Source of the DNA: an uncultured Ruminococcus sp.
GTDB taxonomy: Bacteria; Bacillota; Clostridia; Oscillospirales; Acutalibacteraceae
Direction of reading: 5' to 3'
DNA: 5,216 nucleotides
Assembly (NCBI GenBank): GCA_902803035.1
Contig: CADCON010000139.1
Span: 1 to 5,216, forward strand
Shown: positions 4,308 through 5,216 of the stretch, piece after piece
Numbering within the stretch: position 1 is the first letter of the stretch
How the letters are laid out: every line of letters starts with the position of its first letter
The notes under the pieces: model-generated
What the model was told of the DNA's origin: nothing
Seen by the model: the letters and a program-made list of their open reading frames with translations, nothing else
The model's database searches: none
Made by a program: the position numbers and the translations under genes

Positions 4308-5216
4308 ATGAAAAAACTGTTAGCCCTCATTCTTTCTCTTGCGATGCTCACAGCGATGGTCATGTCGCTGGCATCGTGCAACGCAGAAGACGAATCCGTT
4401 GACGTCGGTATCGTTCTCCCCACCAAGGAAGAACCCCGCTGGCTTCAGGACGAAGCTTCTTTCAAAGACGCTCTTGACAAGGCTGGCTTCACTTCCGAAG
4501 TTCTGTTCTCTCAGGGCAAATCCGACGTCGAGCTGAGCAACGTTGAAGCTCTTCTCGAGAAGAACATCAAGGTTCTTGTTATCTGCGCACAGGATGCTAC
4601 CGCAGCCGGCGCCGCAGTCAACAAGGCAAAGGCAGCCGGCGTCAAAGTCGTTTGCTATGACCGTCTTATCACCGGCACAGACGCTGTTGACTACTATGTA
4701 ACGTTCAACTCCTTCGCAGTCGGCGTCGCGCAGGGTCAGTACCTCATCGACGCTTACCAGGGCAAGGAAGGCGTTCCGCTCTACATCTACTCCGGCGCTG
4801 TCACAGACAACAACGCGTTCATCTTCTTCGCCGGCGCATGGTCTGTACTGAACAAGGCTGTTGCTGATGGTCAGTTCGTTGTCCAGAACTGCAAAGCTAT
4901 CGCTGATTACAGCGGCAAGGCTCTCGATGCTGAAAAGGATCATGATACCCTTTCCACCATCCTCGGCACAATCTCCACCAACTGGGATTTCAACACCGCT
5001 AAGTCTCTTGCGGAAGGCAACCTCGTTGCCGCTGACGCAACCGCAAAGGGCGATGTCGCTATCCTCGCTCCCAACGACGGTACTGCCCGCGCTATCGCCG
5101 ACGCTTTCACCGCTGACGCCGACGTTACCAGCTATGTCATCACCGGTCAGGACGCTGAAATGGCTTCCCTCAAGTACATCCAGGACGGCAAGCAGAGCAT
5201 GACCGTCTGGAAGGAC
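4308..5216 (+). CDS. chvE: ChvE-family multiple-sugar ABC transporter substrate-binding lipoprotein (3' end outside window)
   Basis: The frame is open for 303 codons to the window edge; relatives run to about 350-380 residues, so most of the gene is present. The N-terminus is a lipoprotein signal: KK, a hydrophobic stretch, then the lipobox LASC with Cys24 as the lipidation site, so the protein should be anchored on the outer face of the membrane. The mature part is a periplasmic-binding-protein type 1 fold of the ChvE/XylF sugar group. Recognisable family segments are VGIVLPTKEEPRW (33-45), VLVICAQDAT (89-98), CYDRLI (116-121), YYVTFNSFAVG (129-139), DNNAF (167-171), VITGQDAE (277-284) and MTVWKD at the edge. 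It delivers monosaccharides to an ATPase and permease, which should lie just beyond the window. The upstream AraC gene, on the same strand, is a natural candidate regulator. The exact sugar is not deducible. Codon use is regular, as in a well-expressed gene. Confidence 0.93.
   Translation, partial: MKKLLALILSLAMLTAMVMSLASCNAEDESVDVGIVLPTKEEPRWLQDEASFKDALDKAGFTSEVLFSQGKSDVELSNVEALLEKNIKVLVICAQDATAAGAAVNKAKAAGVKVVCYDRLITGTDAVDYYVTFNSFAVGVAQGQYLIDAYQGKEGVPLYIYSGAVTDNNAFIFFAGAWSVLNKAVADGQFVVQNCKAIADYSGKALDAEKDHDTLSTILGTISTNWDFNTAKSLAEGNLVAADATAKGDVAILAPNDGTARAIADAFTADADVTSYVITGQDAEMASLKYIQDGKQSMTVWKD

Noticed and set aside
4320..4943. Open frame of about 207 codons antisense to the sugar-binding protein gene
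   Set aside because: It is a mirror of the regular codon use of the ChvE-family gene, with no domain and no start signals.
1..5216. tRNA, rRNA, insertion sequence, CRISPR array or attachment site
   Set aside because: No cloverleaf, direct-repeat array, transposase motif or terminal inverted repeat was seen on either strand.

Overview
The window looks like a chromosomal piece of a Gram-positive-type anaerobe, most likely Clostridia (Bacillota). This is an inference from three things: strong AGGAGG-type ribosome binding sites, a sugar-binding lipoprotein with a lipobox, and AraC, MATE and acetyltransferase proteins of the kind common in Lachnospiraceae and Oscillospiraceae. Coding DNA is moderately GC-rich, and one intergenic region (about 4153-4264) is sharply AT-rich. 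No rRNA, tRNA, insertion sequence or CRISPR array was seen.

Layout. (1) 1-1590, plus strand: the 3' part of a large gene that begins before the window. Its product has a Ser/Gly/Ala/Lys-rich linker, then an LHH-type HNH/Endo VII nuclease domain, then a C-terminal domain resembling TNT/ADP-ribosyltransferase-like toxin modules. It reads as the business end of a polymorphic (contact-dependent or secreted) toxin. (2) 1591-1765: a small hairpin, then a strong bidirectional terminator shared with the convergent neighbour. (3) 1766-2392, minus: an intact left-handed beta-helix sugar O-acetyltransferase (Maa/LacA type). (4) 2389-3145, minus: a wrecked MATE efflux pump gene. It has lost roughly 200 codons from its middle with a frameshift, carries an in-frame TAG near its end, and has no convincing start codon. 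Its original stop overlaps the acetyltransferase start (ATGA), so the two formed an operon. (5) 3146-3291: a divergent control region with a near-consensus promoter whose -10 box is a palindrome readable on both strands. (6) 3292-4152, plus: an AraC-family regulator split in one continuous frame by a TAG codon into a cupin half and a DNA-binding half. (7) 4153-4307: an AT-rich leader with a promoter, a palindrome and a hairpin. (8) 4308-end, plus: the start of a ChvE-family sugar-binding lipoprotein, open at the window edge.

How they fit. The AraC regulator probably controlled the divergent MATE-acetyltransferase operon, the downstream sugar transporter, or both. Modification and export of a sugar-like compound next to a sugar importer is plausible but unproven. 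The MATE/AraC block is the unusual part. Both genes are interrupted by TAG in a frame that otherwise continues to the natural end of the family, while the natural gene ends visible here are TGA or TAA. Ordinary decay explains this best, because MATE also has a deletion. Amber suppression is a cheap alternative to test. The most interesting intact element is the tandem-domain toxin terminus, which has no immunity gene next to it.
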